From contig CAYNOZ010000013.1 of NCBI GenBank assembly GCA_964398955.1, positions 1 through 25,278 on the forward strand: DNA of 25,278 nucleotides, in the 5' to 3' direction. Of this stretch, positions 15,665 to 23,299 are shown piece after piece. Under the pieces are notes generated by a model, which saw only the letters and a program-made list of their open reading frames with translations, was not told where the DNA came from and did not search any database. This stretch comes from CAYNOZ01 sp964398955. Lineage in GTDB: Archaea > Methanobacteriota_B > Thermococci > Thermococcales > CAYNOZ01. Position numbers and translations under genes: made by a program. Each line of letters begins with the position of its first letter. Position 1 is the first letter of the stretch.

Positions 15665-16351
15665 TTAGTTTCTTATTAGTTCGCCGTCTACTGCTTTGTT
15701 TTTGAGTAGGTATTTCACTGTTTCTAGTACTTCGTTTCTGTCGGTCCATTCTTCGAAGTTGGCGTCTGGCATTGCTTCTCTGTTTCCTGGTACATCCATT
15801 GTGTCTGGGGCTACTGCATTTACTCTTGTGTTGTCGAGTTCTACGTTTAGGACGTTAGTTAGTGTTGTTAAAGCTCCTTTTCCTGCTGTGTAGGATACAG
15901 CTCCTTTTGCAAAGTCTTGTACTTTTACTGAAGAGAAGTTTACTACGCTTCCTTTATTCTCTTCCAAGTGGTCTGCGAATTCTTTTACTGTTAGGAATAC
16001 TGTTGTGGTGTGAACATTTAGTGATGTCACGAATTGGTCTTTTGATGTTTCTTGAAGTCCACCTAGTGTGAATCCTCCTACTAAGTTGACCATTGCATCT
16101 AATTTTCCGTATTCTTCTTCTACTTCTGATTTAAAGTCTGAAATAGCTTCTGGATCTAATAGATCTACTTTGAAGTAATTGACTTCGTCTGAGTTTTCGG
16201 CTCTTCCTGTTGCTTCTTCCAGTTCTTCATCTGATCTGTATGTTGCAAGAACTTCTGCTCCTTCATCTATTAATGTGTCAGTTAAGTAAGGACCTAAGTT
16301 TCCAGTTGCTCCAGTTACGAGAATATTTTTATTTTCTAAGTCTACACTCAT
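15665..16351 (-). CDS. SDR family NAD(P)-dependent oxidoreductase
   Basis: A 228-residue short-chain dehydrogenase. The Rossmann motif TGATGNLG is near residues 14-21, NLVGG (the NNAG equivalent) follows, and the catalytic pattern is S in NFSSV with Y and K in SYTAGKGAL. The C-terminal substrate region is short. The frame extends upstream to 16465, but ATG 16351 has GAGGT six bases before it and a TATA box (TAAAATATAAAAG on the minus strand, 16397-16385) at the right distance, and it starts directly with the Rossmann fold, so I choose it. The substrate is unknown. Confidence 0.85.
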   Translation of the reverse strand: MSVDLENKNILVTGATGNLGPYLTDTLIDEGAEVLATYRSDEELEEATGRAENSDEVNYFKVDLLDPEAISDFKSEVEEEYGKLDAMVNLVGGFTLGGLQETSKDQFVTSLNVHTTTVFLTVKEFADHLEENKGSVVNFSSVKVQDFAKGAVSYTAGKGALTTLTNVLNVELDNTRVNAVAPDTMDVPGNREAMPDANFEEWTDRNEVLETVKYLLKNKAVDGELIRN

Positions 16352-16384
16352 CTTTTTACCTCGGATTATTATCTCTTCATGACC

Positions 16385-16397
16385 ACTTTTATATTTT
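16385..16397 (-). promoter_or_regulatory. TATA box of SDR gene
   Basis: TAAAATATAAAAG on the minus strand is centred about 40 bases before the preferred ATG at 16351. Transcription would begin near 16365, leaving a short leader that includes the GAGGT ribosome site at 16362-16358. Confidence 0.5.
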
Positions 16398-16688
16398 ACC
16401 ATATTAATATCAATAAGGATCACAAATGAGTAGAAAAGGACTTCAATGAACAAAAACTTAACCAATTAAAATCCAACAAAAAACCTGAAAACCAATTTCA
16501 AAAAATAAAAAACACTAAAACATAAAATAACCGCACTTAAACATATTTATTATTCAAAAATAAGTAATATAATATCAATTTTAATTTATTACTCTGATTT
16601 TGCTTTATTTGGTTATGTATACAAATATGATTATTAAAATCCAAAGATGTTTTATATATTTTATGAATTATTAAATGATGTGATTGCT

Positions 16689-17873
16689 ATGAAAGTTCCT
16701 GAAGATATAAGAGATGATATTCCTCTAACTGATGACGTTATTTATTTTGATAATGCCGCGTCCTGTTTAACTCCTAAACCTGTTGTTGAGGCGATGAATG
16801 ATTACTATTTAAATTATAGATCTAATGTGGAAAGAGGAGTACACAAGCTTTCTCAAAAAGCTAGCAGAAAATATGAAGAAGCTAGAGAAAAAGTTGGTAA
16901 CTTCTTAAATGCCGAAGAAGAGGAAATAATATTCGTAAGAAATACAACAGAAGCATTAAACATGATCGCTTTAGGATGGAACTGGGGAAAAGATGCTGAA
17001 ATAATCACAACAGGTATCGAACATCATTCAAACCTGTTACCTTGGATGAACATAGATGAAGTTGATTTAAAATTCGTGGAAACAGATAATGAAGGACTTA
17101 TAGATTTGAATGACTTAGAGAATAAGATAAGTAGTGAAACTGAAATGATAGCTGCATCTCATATATCAAATGTATTAGGAGTTAAACAACCTGTAAAAGA
17201 AATAGGTAGAATAGCAGAAGAAAATAATATTTTATTCGCAGTTGATGGAGCTCAATCCGTTGGCCACATAAATGTAGATGTTCAAGATATGAAAGCTGAT
17301 TTTCTAGCATTTTCAGGGCATAAAGGACCTCTAGGACCTACCGGGATCGGAGGATTATATGTGAATTCTGAGATAATAGAGAACTTGAACCCAGTCTACC
17401 TAGGTGGTGGAGCAATATCCGATGTTAGATTAGACGAATACGATTTAGCTGAGATACCTGAAAGATATGAAGCAGGAACACCGAATATTGCTGGAACAAT
17501 AGGACTATCCGCTGCAATTGACTACATTAAAAACATTGGAATAGATAAAGTTGAATCACAGGATGAAAAACTAATCAAATACACTTTAGAGAAATTTGAA
17601 GAAAATGGAATTGAATATTATGGACCTAAGGATCCTGAAAAACACAAAGGACTAGTTTCTTTCAACATAGAAGGAATGGAACCTCATGATGTAGCAGCAT
17701 ACCTAGATGAGGTAAGTAACGTGATGACTAGGTCAGGACATCACTGCGCAATTCCAGCAATTAGGAACGTAATTAACTTAGAGGATAAAGGAACTGTAAG
17801 AACCTCTTATCATACCTACAATACAACCAATGAAATAGATACAATGATAAACACTTTAAAAGATCTAATTTAA
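16689..17873 (+). CDS. sufS: Cysteine desulfurase, SufS/Csd type
   Basis: A PLP enzyme that removes sulfur from cysteine to give alanine and an enzyme-bound persulfide for Fe-S cluster or other thio-cofactor assembly. Numbering from the ATG at 16689 (394 residues), the region IEHHSN is at 110-115, the PLP lysine is K212 in SGHKGPLGP, and the persulfide cysteine is C353 in RSGHHCA, the group II (SufS) pattern. The frame is open to 16647, but GTGAT just before ATG 16689 and the family's usual N-terminus (residues leading into IPLTDDVIYFDNAA) favour the later start. No sufBCD genes are next to it. An 88-residue gene follows after 18 bases. Confidence 0.92.
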   Translation: MKVPEDIRDDIPLTDDVIYFDNAASCLTPKPVVEAMNDYYLNYRSNVERGVHKLSQKASRKYEEAREKVGNFLNAEEEEIIFVRNTTEALNMIALGWNWGKDAEIITTGIEHHSNLLPWMNIDEVDLKFVETDNEGLIDLNDLENKISSETEMIAASHISNVLGVKQPVKEIGRIAEENNILFAVDGAQSVGHINVDVQDMKADFLAFSGHKGPLGPTGIGGLYVNSEIIENLNPVYLGGGAISDVRLDEYDLAEIPERYEAGTPNIAGTIGLSAAIDYIKNIGIDKVESQDEKLIKYTLEKFEENGIEYYGPKDPEKHKGLVSFNIEGMEPHDVAAYLDEVSNVMTRSGHHCAIPAIRNVINLEDKGTVRTSYHTYNTTNEIDTMINTLKDLI

Positions 17874-17891
17874 CTCTAAAGAGGAAAGAAA

Positions 17892-18158
17892 ATGAGTTAC
17901 ACAAGCAAACCCTGTAGAAAAGAAGACTCAATACAGATAACACCAGAAGAAGAGAAAAACCTGGATCTAAAAGCTTTAACATCAAAACTAGAAGAACTAG
18001 GATACGAAAAAAAATTAGCAACAGACAATATGGCTATAGTAAAGAAAAAACATAAAATAACAATCTTCCCAAGCGGAAGAATCCTAATTAAAAACACTCA
18101 AAACGAAGAAGAAGCAGAAAAAATAGTGGAAGGAATCCTCGGGATCATAGATGATTGA
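17892..18158 (+). CDS. Small protein with half-TBP-like domain, linked to sufS
   Basis: An 88-residue protein just downstream of the cysteine desulfurase gene. Residues 1-20 contain a single cysteine in SKPCRKED and are otherwise polar. The remainder, especially HKITIFPSGRILIKN followed by EEEAEKIVEGI (54-82), resembles one repeat of a TATA-binding protein, where a strand with F-P/S-SG-R/K is followed by a helix rich in E, A and I. It is too short for full TBP, which has two repeats. It may bind a nucleic acid or a partner, or be an Fe-S/sulfur accessory. A GAGGA site precedes the ATG. Function is unknown. Confidence 0.6.
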   Translation: MSYTSKPCRKEDSIQITPEEEKNLDLKALTSKLEELGYEKKLATDNMAIVKKKHKITIFPSGRILIKNTQNEEEAEKIVEGILGIIDD

Positions 18159-18180
18159 ATCATACAAAATTGATTCAACT
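18156..18180. repeat. Perfect 8-bp inverted repeat at end of the sufS-linked gene
   Basis: TTGAATCA and TGATTCAA are perfect inverse complements separated by about eight bases and overlap the stop codon of the 88-residue gene. The second arm contains TTGAT, the same word as the transposon-adjacent motif of ISDra2. It could be a terminator or a remnant of the insertion site. Positions are accurate to about one base. Confidence 0.5.
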
Positions 18181-18184
18181 TAGT

Positions 18185-18241
18185 GGGTAAGGAGTCCCCT
18201 TCCTCGTGAGCGTAGCGAAGTAGGTAGGGGAGGGATTACCC
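18185..18241 (+). repeat. Left-end hairpin of the TnpB element
   Basis: GGGTAA (18185-18190) pairs with TTACCC (18236-18241), and inside it TCCCCTTCCT pairs with AGGTAGGGGA with one mismatch, giving a long stem. The same inner words, CCCCTTCCTC and AGGTAGGGG, recur in the same order at the other side of tnpB (19408-19456). Such subterminal hairpins are the ends recognised in IS200/IS605-type elements. Confidence 0.6.
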
Positions 18242-18276
18242 AAGAACTATGAAAAGATTAGGGTGAAAGATAAACT

Positions 18277-19440
18277 ATGAAACAGACCATCACGGCAAAG
18301 GTTAAGGTTACTGAAGAGTCAGACCCCCTATCCAGAACTATGAAAAACTACAGAAAAGCCATACAATACTGTATTGATAAGGCTTGGGAAAACAAACTCT
18401 ACACTCACAACGATATACGAGAAGAATGTTATTATGATATTCGTGAGGAGTATGACTTACAGGCTCAACTTGCTGTAAATGCCACTAAACACGCTTCTGA
18501 GATGATAAAGAAGGCGAAAAGCAAACCAGAAGTCAAGAATGATGCTATCAGATACAATTTCCCAAGAAGTGCTTCTGTTAGTGGTGAATGGGATGAACTT
18601 TCTTTAGCAACTATCGATGGACGAAAGAAGTTCGATATAAAAATACCAGACTGCTATGAGAAATATTTAGATTGGGAAGTTCGTGAATCCACACTAATAA
18701 GAAAAAACGGAGATTTTTACTTTTGTTTCGTGTTCACCAAAGAGATAGATGTCACTCCTTCAAGTTGTGATGGTCTGGAGGTTCTTGGCATCGACCTCGG
18801 TGTAAACAAGGTCGCTGTTACATCAGATGGCGACTTTTACGGAACAGATGTCAAGGAAAAAAGGAGAAAGAGAGATGAACTTGTGGCAGAAATCCAGTCC
18901 AAAGGCACACACGAGGCTCATAAACGCTTGGAAGAGTTCGGGTCTCGGTGGAAACGGTTTATGGACTGGAAGAACCACAACATTTCCCGTGACATAGTGA
19001 ATAAGCTGGAAAAAGGAGATGTCATAGTTATGGAGGATTTGAGTTACATCAGAAAAACCGCCTCCTACAACGAATGGGTTCACAAGTGGTCTTTCAGAGA
19101 CTTGAGAAAGAAGATAGAATACAAAGCAAGTTTGAAAGGAATACGAGTTGTTTTCATTAATCCAAAAAACACATCGAAAGAATGTAGTAATTGTGGTCAC
19201 ATTAGCGAAAAAAACAAGAAAGGAGATTTCTTTGAGTGTGAAAGGTGTGGATTTAGTCTTGATAGAGATTTGAATGCATCACGAAATATAGCCCAACGCT
19301 ATATGCGGAACATGGGCTTGCGGGTAGCCTGTAAACCTGCCCACGATTCGGGGAACGATGACTCTGAGAGGACACCTGCCTCGTCTGAAGAGGAGAACAC
19401 CCGAAAGCCCCTTCCTCACGAAGCGAGAGTGATAACTTGA
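18277..19440 (+). CDS. tnpB: TnpB, RNA-guided DNA endonuclease of an IS200/IS605-type element
   Basis: A 387-residue TnpB. The RuvC active site is complete: D173 in GIDLG, E253 in VMEDL and D331 in DRDLNAS. Between the last two lies a zinc ribbon with C303, C306, C321 and C324 (CSNCG and CERCG). The N-terminal wedge and REC-like regions (residues 1-160) are present, as is the disordered C-terminal tail that normally overlaps the reRNA (omega RNA) coding sequence. TnpB cuts DNA matching the guide taken from the sequence flanking the right end and thereby favours element retention. The stop codon overlaps the TTG of the next gene. A GGGTGA site lies 12 bases before the ATG. Confidence 0.92.
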   Translation: MKQTITAKVKVTEESDPLSRTMKNYRKAIQYCIDKAWENKLYTHNDIREECYYDIREEYDLQAQLAVNATKHASEMIKKAKSKPEVKNDAIRYNFPRSASVSGEWDELSLATIDGRKKFDIKIPDCYEKYLDWEVRESTLIRKNGDFYFCFVFTKEIDVTPSSCDGLEVLGIDLGVNKVAVTSDGDFYGTDVKEKRRKRDELVAEIQSKGTHEAHKRLEEFGSRWKRFMDWKNHNISRDIVNKLEKGDVIVMEDLSYIRKTASYNEWVHKWSFRDLRKKIEYKASLKGIRVVFINPKNTSKECSNCGHISEKNKKGDFFECERCGFSLDRDLNASRNIAQRYMRNMGLRVACKPAHDSGNDDSERTPASSEEENTRKPLPHEARVIT

Positions 19441-19456
19441 GCGAGTTAGGTAGGGG
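19408..19456 (+). ncRNA. Right end of TnpB element; predicted 3' scaffold of reRNA
   Basis: CCCCTTCCT (19408-19416) pairs with AGGTAGGGG (19448-19456) with one mismatch. Enclosed are two further small hairpins, TCAC/GTGA around 19416-19432 and AACT/AGTT around 19434-19447, so the sequence can form a three-way junction. TnpB guide RNAs overlap the 3' part of tnpB and end at the right end, followed by a guide taken from flanking DNA. On that model the guide begins around 19457-19465, inside the next gene. The RNA itself is predicted, not shown. Confidence 0.45.
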
Positions 19457-20570
19457 TAGTTTACATGAAATAGAGGTAGACGTACTAATAGTTGGAGGAG
19501 GACCAACAGGAAGTTATTTAGCTTCACTCCTCGCTCCAGAAAAAGACGTCCTAGTAGTAGAAAGAGGGAAAATCGGTGAACCAGTAAATTGTGCGGGAAT
19601 CCTAGGAAAAAAAGTATTCGAAGAATTCTCGATAACAGAAAAATCAGTACAGAACAAAGTAAAAGGAGCAATATTCCAATACAATCCCTTAAAAGATAAT
19701 ATAAAATTTCAAATAAATAGAGAAAATCCACAAGCATACATAGTGAACAGAAAAATATTTGACAAAGAAATAGCAGAATTAGCACAGAAAAAACAGGTAA
19801 AGTACTTACTAAACACTGAATACAAGAAAACACAGAAAGAAAAAGGAATAATCCAAACCCCAGACAAAGAAATTAAAGTAAAATATAATTATTTAGTTGG
19901 TGCAGATGGAGTATTCTCTAAAGTCTCAGAAGAAATTAATAGCAATTTAAATGGCGAAGTAGTTATAGGTCCCCAAGTTGAGGTACCTTATAAAGGTTCA
20001 AATGATTTAGTGAGAGTTATTCTGGACAAAAATATTACAGACTTCTTTATTTGGGTTATACCTACAAGTAATGAAAGAGCTAGAGTTGGAACCTTAAATG
20101 GGGAAATTGAAGATCTGAAGAGAATTATTAATCATTCTAGTTATCTGGAGGACACCATATTAGATTATGGTGGAGGTGCAGTTCCTATAGGAACTAAGAA
20201 AATAAGTAAAAATAACAAATTCTTATTAGGAGATGCAGCAGCTCAAGTAAAACCACTAACAGCTGGAGGAATATATTACGGAATGAAAGCTGCAGAAATA
20301 CTTAAAAAAGCAATAAAAAAAGATAAACCCGAATTATATTCCAAAAACTGGAATAAATGGAACAAAGAAATAAAAAAATCCTTAAAATACAAAAAAATAT
20401 ACAAATTCATGAATAACAAATCACTAAAAATATTATTCAAAGGCATCTCAAACCCAAAAATAACAAAAAAAATCGAAGAAGAAGCAAAATTTGAAAAACA
20501 TAGCAAAATAATGAAAAAAATACTCCCAAAAGCAATCTACTACGGAATAAAATCACAAATTCTAAATTAA
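19437..20570 (+). CDS. Geranylgeranyl reductase family FAD-dependent oxidoreductase
   Basis: A 377-residue flavoprotein. The FAD-binding GGGPTGS is at 20-26, followed by VVERGKIGEPVNCAG and the late FAD motif GDAAAQVKPLTAGGIYYGMKAA. In archaea this family saturates isoprenoid chains of membrane lipids or quinones. The basic C-terminal half (many lysines) may sit at the membrane surface. The start is odd: the only usable start is TTG 19437, which lies in the right end of the TnpB element and overlaps the tnpB stop as TTGA, with GTGAT three bases upstream. The first dozen residues are therefore element-derived, and the original start may have been lost. It is followed by a ferritin-like gene after 31 bases. 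Confidence 0.85.
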   Translation: MSELGRGSLHEIEVDVLIVGGGPTGSYLASLLAPEKDVLVVERGKIGEPVNCAGILGKKVFEEFSITEKSVQNKVKGAIFQYNPLKDNIKFQINRENPQAYIVNRKIFDKEIAELAQKKQVKYLLNTEYKKTQKEKGIIQTPDKEIKVKYNYLVGADGVFSKVSEEINSNLNGEVVIGPQVEVPYKGSNDLVRVILDKNITDFFIWVIPTSNERARVGTLNGEIEDLKRIINHSSYLEDTILDYGGGAVPIGTKKISKNNKFLLGDAAAQVKPLTAGGIYYGMKAAEILKKAIKKDKPELYSKNWNKWNKEIKKSLKYKKIYKFMNNKSLKILFKGISNPKITKKIEEEAKFEKHSKIMKKILPKAIYYGIKSQILN

Positions 20571-20601
20571 AAAATAAATAGTCACTTTAGAGAGGGTAAA
20601 A

Positions 20602-21036
20602 ATGTCCGAAAAAGATTTTAATGATCTAACTGTTAAAGAATTGCTTGAATTAGGAATAAGTTATGAAAAAGAAATTCAGAAGATATATGATACGCTCATG
20701 AAGTCAGATCTACCAAGTACACAGAAAAAAGGGTCAAAAAGGCTGAAAGGACAAGAAAAAGATCAAGAAAATTCATTAAAACACATATATAGAAATATGT
20801 TTTCTGAATCAGAACCAAAATCATCGAACACCAAAAAGAAGGATTATAAAGATCCTGAAGAAAGAGATACTAGTGAAAATGTGGAAAGAGCGATGGAACT
20901 AGAGAAAAAGTCTCAAAAATGCTATGAAACAATTGCAGAAAAACTTGAAGAAGGATCAGATCATAAGAATATCAAATATATTGCTTTTATGGAGAAAAGC
21001 CATTATAAAATGTTAGAAACGAAATTTCCACATTAA
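20602..21036 (+). CDS. Ferritin-like (rubrerythrin-type) four-helix protein, ligands partly lost
   Basis: A 144-residue protein built of two helical hairpins separated by a polar linker (residues 68-92). Helix pairs resemble the rubrerythrin/ferritin-like diiron fold: AMELEKKSQKCYETIAEKL (97-115) and ExxH in FMEKSHYKMLE (E131 and H134) look intact, whereas the first half has E52 but glutamine Q55 where the ExxH histidine should be. A metal site might therefore be incomplete or altered. Role may be oxidative stress or metal handling; this is inferred from fold only. GAGGG is five bases before the ATG. Confidence 0.5.
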   Translation: MSEKDFNDLTVKELLELGISYEKEIQKIYDTLMKSDLPSTQKKGSKRLKGQEKDQENSLKHIYRNMFSESEPKSSNTKKKDYKDPEERDTSENVERAMELEKKSQKCYETIAEKLEEGSDHKNIKYIAFMEKSHYKMLETKFPH

Positions 21037-21111
21037 AACTTATTATGTTATTTATTACATCTAAATTTTAATACAATCTTTGTTGATTGATTCTTCCAGA
21101 AAATAATAAGG

Positions 21112-21121
21112 TTTATAAATA
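21112..21121 (+). promoter_or_regulatory. TATA box of acyl-CoA synthetase beta gene
   Basis: TTTATAAATA lies about 34 bases before the ATG at 21151, so transcription would begin around 21142. The GGTGA ribosome site at 21141-21145 sits right at the predicted transcript start. This placement supports ATG 21151 over the in-frame ATG at 21127. Confidence 0.6.
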
Positions 21122-21150
21122 TTTGGATGAAATTTTCTCCGGTGAATATA

Positions 21151-21846
21151 ATGAACGATAAAGTTAATGATATCATTGAAAAAGCTAGATCTGATGGGAG
21201 AGATTTGCTGGTTGAACCAGAAGCTAAGGAAGTTCTGAAAGAATATGGTATTGAAGTTCCTGAATTTGAGGTTCTTACAAGTGAGGATGAAGCTGTTGAA
21301 TTTGCTGAAGAACATTCTCCTATTGTGATGAAGATTGTATCTCCTCAGGTTATTCATAAAAGCGATTCTGGTGGAGTTAAAGTAAATGTTCAAGGTGAAG
21401 AAGAAGCTAAAGAAGCTTATAACGAAATATTAGATAATGTTAAAGATTATGATCCTGATGCTAATATTATTGGAATAATTGCTTATCCAATGGCACCAGA
21501 GGGTAAAGAGGTTATTATTGGTATTAATAAAGATCCTCAGTTCGGACCTGTCGTAATGTTCGGTCTAGGAGGAATATTCGTAGAAATACTAGAAGACGTA
21601 TCATTCAGAGTAGCACCAATAGACGAAGAAGAAGCAGAAGAAATGATGCAAGAAATCAAAGGATACCCAATCCTAGCAGGAGCAAGAGGAGAAGACCCAG
21701 TAGACCTAGACGCACTTAAGGAAATGATCGTGAAGGTCAGTAAATTAGCTAATGAAATTCCAGTAGAAGAACTTGACTTAAACCCAGTATTCGCTTATAA
21801 AGATAATGCAGTTGCTGTCGATGCTAGATTAATGCTTGAAGAATAA
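21151..21846 (+). CDS. acdB: Acetate/acyl-CoA ligase (ADP-forming), beta subunit
   Basis: The ATP-grasp beta subunit of the archaeal ADP-forming acyl-CoA synthetase, which makes ATP from acyl-CoA, ADP and phosphate. Counting from the ATG at 21151 (231 residues), H69 in VIHKSDSGGV is in the position of the beta-subunit histidine that takes part in phosphoryl transfer. ATP-grasp features GPVVMFGLGGIFVEIL and DLNPV follow. The CoA-binding alpha subunit is not in the window. It lies 33 bases before the phosphopantothenate synthetase gene on the same strand. The longer frame from 21127 starts at the TATA box, so I use 21151. Confidence 0.9.
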   Translation: MNDKVNDIIEKARSDGRDLLVEPEAKEVLKEYGIEVPEFEVLTSEDEAVEFAEEHSPIVMKIVSPQVIHKSDSGGVKVNVQGEEEAKEAYNEILDNVKDYDPDANIIGIIAYPMAPEGKEVIIGINKDPQFGPVVMFGLGGIFVEILEDVSFRVAPIDEEEAEEMMQEIKGYPILAGARGEDPVDLDALKEMIVKVSKLANEIPVEELDLNPVFAYKDNAVAVDARLMLEE

Positions 21847-21879
21847 TTATTATCTTTTTATTCTTTTCTTGGTGATTTT

Positions 21880-22662
21880 ATGAGTTTTGTACCGGACTCT
21901 CATCCTAGACATGAGTCTCTTTATTATAGGGAACAGTTAGAAGAAGCTTTGGATGAAGGAATTTTAGCTAAAGCGGGATTGATAGCTCATGGTAGAGGAG
22001 AAGCTTTGGATTATATAATAGGAGAAAGAACTATAGAACCAGCTGAAAAAGCCTTAGAAGCGATGGCGGCATCTTTCATAGTAGCAGAAAACCCTGTTAT
22101 ATCTGTGAATGGTAATGTTACTGCTCTAGTACCTGAAGAAATAATTAAATTATCAAAAGCATCAAACGCAAAAATAGAAGTAAATCTATTCTACAAAACA
22201 GAAGAAAGAGTTAAAAAAATAAAACAAAAATTTCACGAAAAAGATCCGGAAACCAAACTATACGGACTACAAAAAAATAAAGATCTTAAAAGCATACCTA
22301 AACTAGACAGCAAAAGAGGAAAAGTAGACCCAGAAGGAATCTGGAAAGCTGACATGGTCTTCGTACCATTAGAAGACGGAGACAGAACCGAAGCCTTACT
22401 AGATATGAACAAAAAAGTAGTCACAGTAGACCTAAATCCATTATCCAGAACCGGCAGAAAAGCTAACATAACAGTAGTAGACAACATAACAAGATGCCTT
22501 CCAAAATTAACGGAAAAAATACAAAAAATGAAAAAAGAAAAAGCAGAAAAAATACTCAAAAATTATGACAACAAAAAAATATTATCCGAAGTACTAACCC
22601 ACATGAGTAACCGACTTCAAGACCTAGCAGACAAAGGACTAGAAAAAGAATTCAAAGAGTAA
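21880..22662 (+). CDS. Phosphopantothenate synthetase (4-phosphopantoate--beta-alanine ligase)
   Basis: The archaeal enzyme that joins 4-phosphopantoate to beta-alanine with ATP, the step unique to archaeal CoA synthesis after pantoate kinase. The 260-residue protein matches the family along its length: HPRHESLYYREQL at 8-20, AHGRGEALDY at 36-45, NPVISVNGN and LEVNLFY-like KIEVNLFY, VPLEDGDRTEALL and NPLSRTGRKANITVVDN. The lysine-rich C-terminus is unremarkable. GGTGAT precedes the ATG. The upstream neighbour uses CoA as a substrate, so the pair may be co-expressed, although a T-rich stretch between them could act as a terminator. Confidence 0.93.
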   Translation: MSFVPDSHPRHESLYYREQLEEALDEGILAKAGLIAHGRGEALDYIIGERTIEPAEKALEAMAASFIVAENPVISVNGNVTALVPEEIIKLSKASNAKIEVNLFYKTEERVKKIKQKFHEKDPETKLYGLQKNKDLKSIPKLDSKRGKVDPEGIWKADMVFVPLEDGDRTEALLDMNKKVVTVDLNPLSRTGRKANITVVDNITRCLPKLTEKIQKMKKEKAEKILKNYDNKKILSEVLTHMSNRLQDLADKGLEKEFKE

Positions 22663-22793
22663 TAGAAACCCTCTCAAAAACAATCAAAAATCAAAGAGAA
22701 AAGATCTATCACCTTCAATCAAGAACCAAAAACAAAAACCCCTAACCATCATCTGCTGATCACAGAAAAAACAGAAAAATGAATAAACAGGAT

Positions 22794-23138
22794 CTAAAAA
22801 ATGGCCGGAGAAAAAACATCGTAAATCAACAAATCATTCTCCACATCAAATATTTCATGGACAGTCCCTTTGGGAACAGTTATCTGACAACCGTCATCAA
22901 TACTAAAGACTTCATCATCAACCCTCATCTTCGCCTTACCTTCTAAGATATATAAATTATCATCAGCATCCTCATGAATATGTTCAGGAACTTCAAAACC
23001 TTCTTCAACTTTTACCAGAGCAATAGAAGACTCCACCTCTGAATCTTCCTTAGATCTTAAAACTTTCATTTCAACACCATCATGTCCAGCAGGATGGGGT
23101 TTCCAGTCCACATCACCTATCCTTCTCTTAAATTCCAT
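22794..23138 (-). CDS. Cupin domain protein
   Basis: A 114-residue single-domain cupin. The first metal-binding motif reads HIHEDADDNLYILEG, with two histidines and an aspartate at the position of the usual glutamate; the second motif contains the third histidine in PKGTVHEIFD. It is a small cytoplasmic beta-barrel protein whose ligand or substrate cannot be read from sequence. The frame extends upstream to 23180, but ATG 23138 is preceded by GTGAT four bases away and lies about 22 bases from the TATA box, so I choose it. The gene is acidic, like its neighbours. Confidence 0.78.
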   Translation of the reverse strand: MEFKRRIGDVDWKPHPAGHDGVEMKVLRSKEDSEVESSIALVKVEEGFEVPEHIHEDADDNLYILEGKAKMRVDDEVFSIDDGCQITVPKGTVHEIFDVENDLLIYDVFSPAIF

Positions 23139-23154
23139 AAAAATCACAACTACA

Positions 23155-23164
23155 CTTATATAAA
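23155..23164 (-). promoter_or_regulatory. TATA box of cupin gene
   Basis: TTTATATAAG on the minus strand is centred about 22 bases before the ATG at 23138, giving a leaderless or nearly leaderless transcript. The GTGAT at 23147-23143 falls between the TATA box and the ATG. Confidence 0.5.
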
Positions 23165-23299
23165 CAATTATCAGGCCCAATACTTAAGATTAATCATTAG
23201 GTTGAATTTTTTCTTACTTTTTAACTTTATATTCTGTTTCGTTGGTTTTGATGTGAAGTTTTTTTAGTTCGTAATTCTTTTTTTCATTAGGTTGTTAAT

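Larger units (their letters stand above)
18185..19460 (+). mobile_element. Solo tnpB insertion element (IS200/IS605 superfamily, no tnpA)
   Basis: The element consists of a left hairpin (18185-18241), an intact tnpB and a structured right end (19408-19456). No TnpA transposase gene is present, so it would depend on one elsewhere. Base composition is visibly richer in G and C than the flanking genes, and it does not share their A/C or T/G strand bias, so it is a recent arrival. Exact ends are uncertain: the left edge may lie nearer 18172-18185 and the right edge at or just beyond 19456. Confidence 0.7.

Noticed and set aside
16352..16465. Longer N-terminus for the SDR protein
   Set aside because: It would read through the TATA box and ribosome site of the ATG at 16351 and adds a hydrophobic segment not typical of SDR enzymes.
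16647..16688. Longer N-terminus for the cysteine desulfurase
   Set aside because: The extra 14 residues are unlike the family, and GTGAT lies just before the later ATG.
19279..19833. 184-codon minus-strand open frame across the tnpB/flavoprotein junction
   Set aside because: Low-complexity Leu/Phe-rich translation covering two well-supported plus-strand genes.
5890..22771. A shared 14-mer, GATCACAGAAAAAA, in two distant spacers
   Set aside because: Half of it is an A-run; in AT-rich DNA one such match among many words is not convincing.
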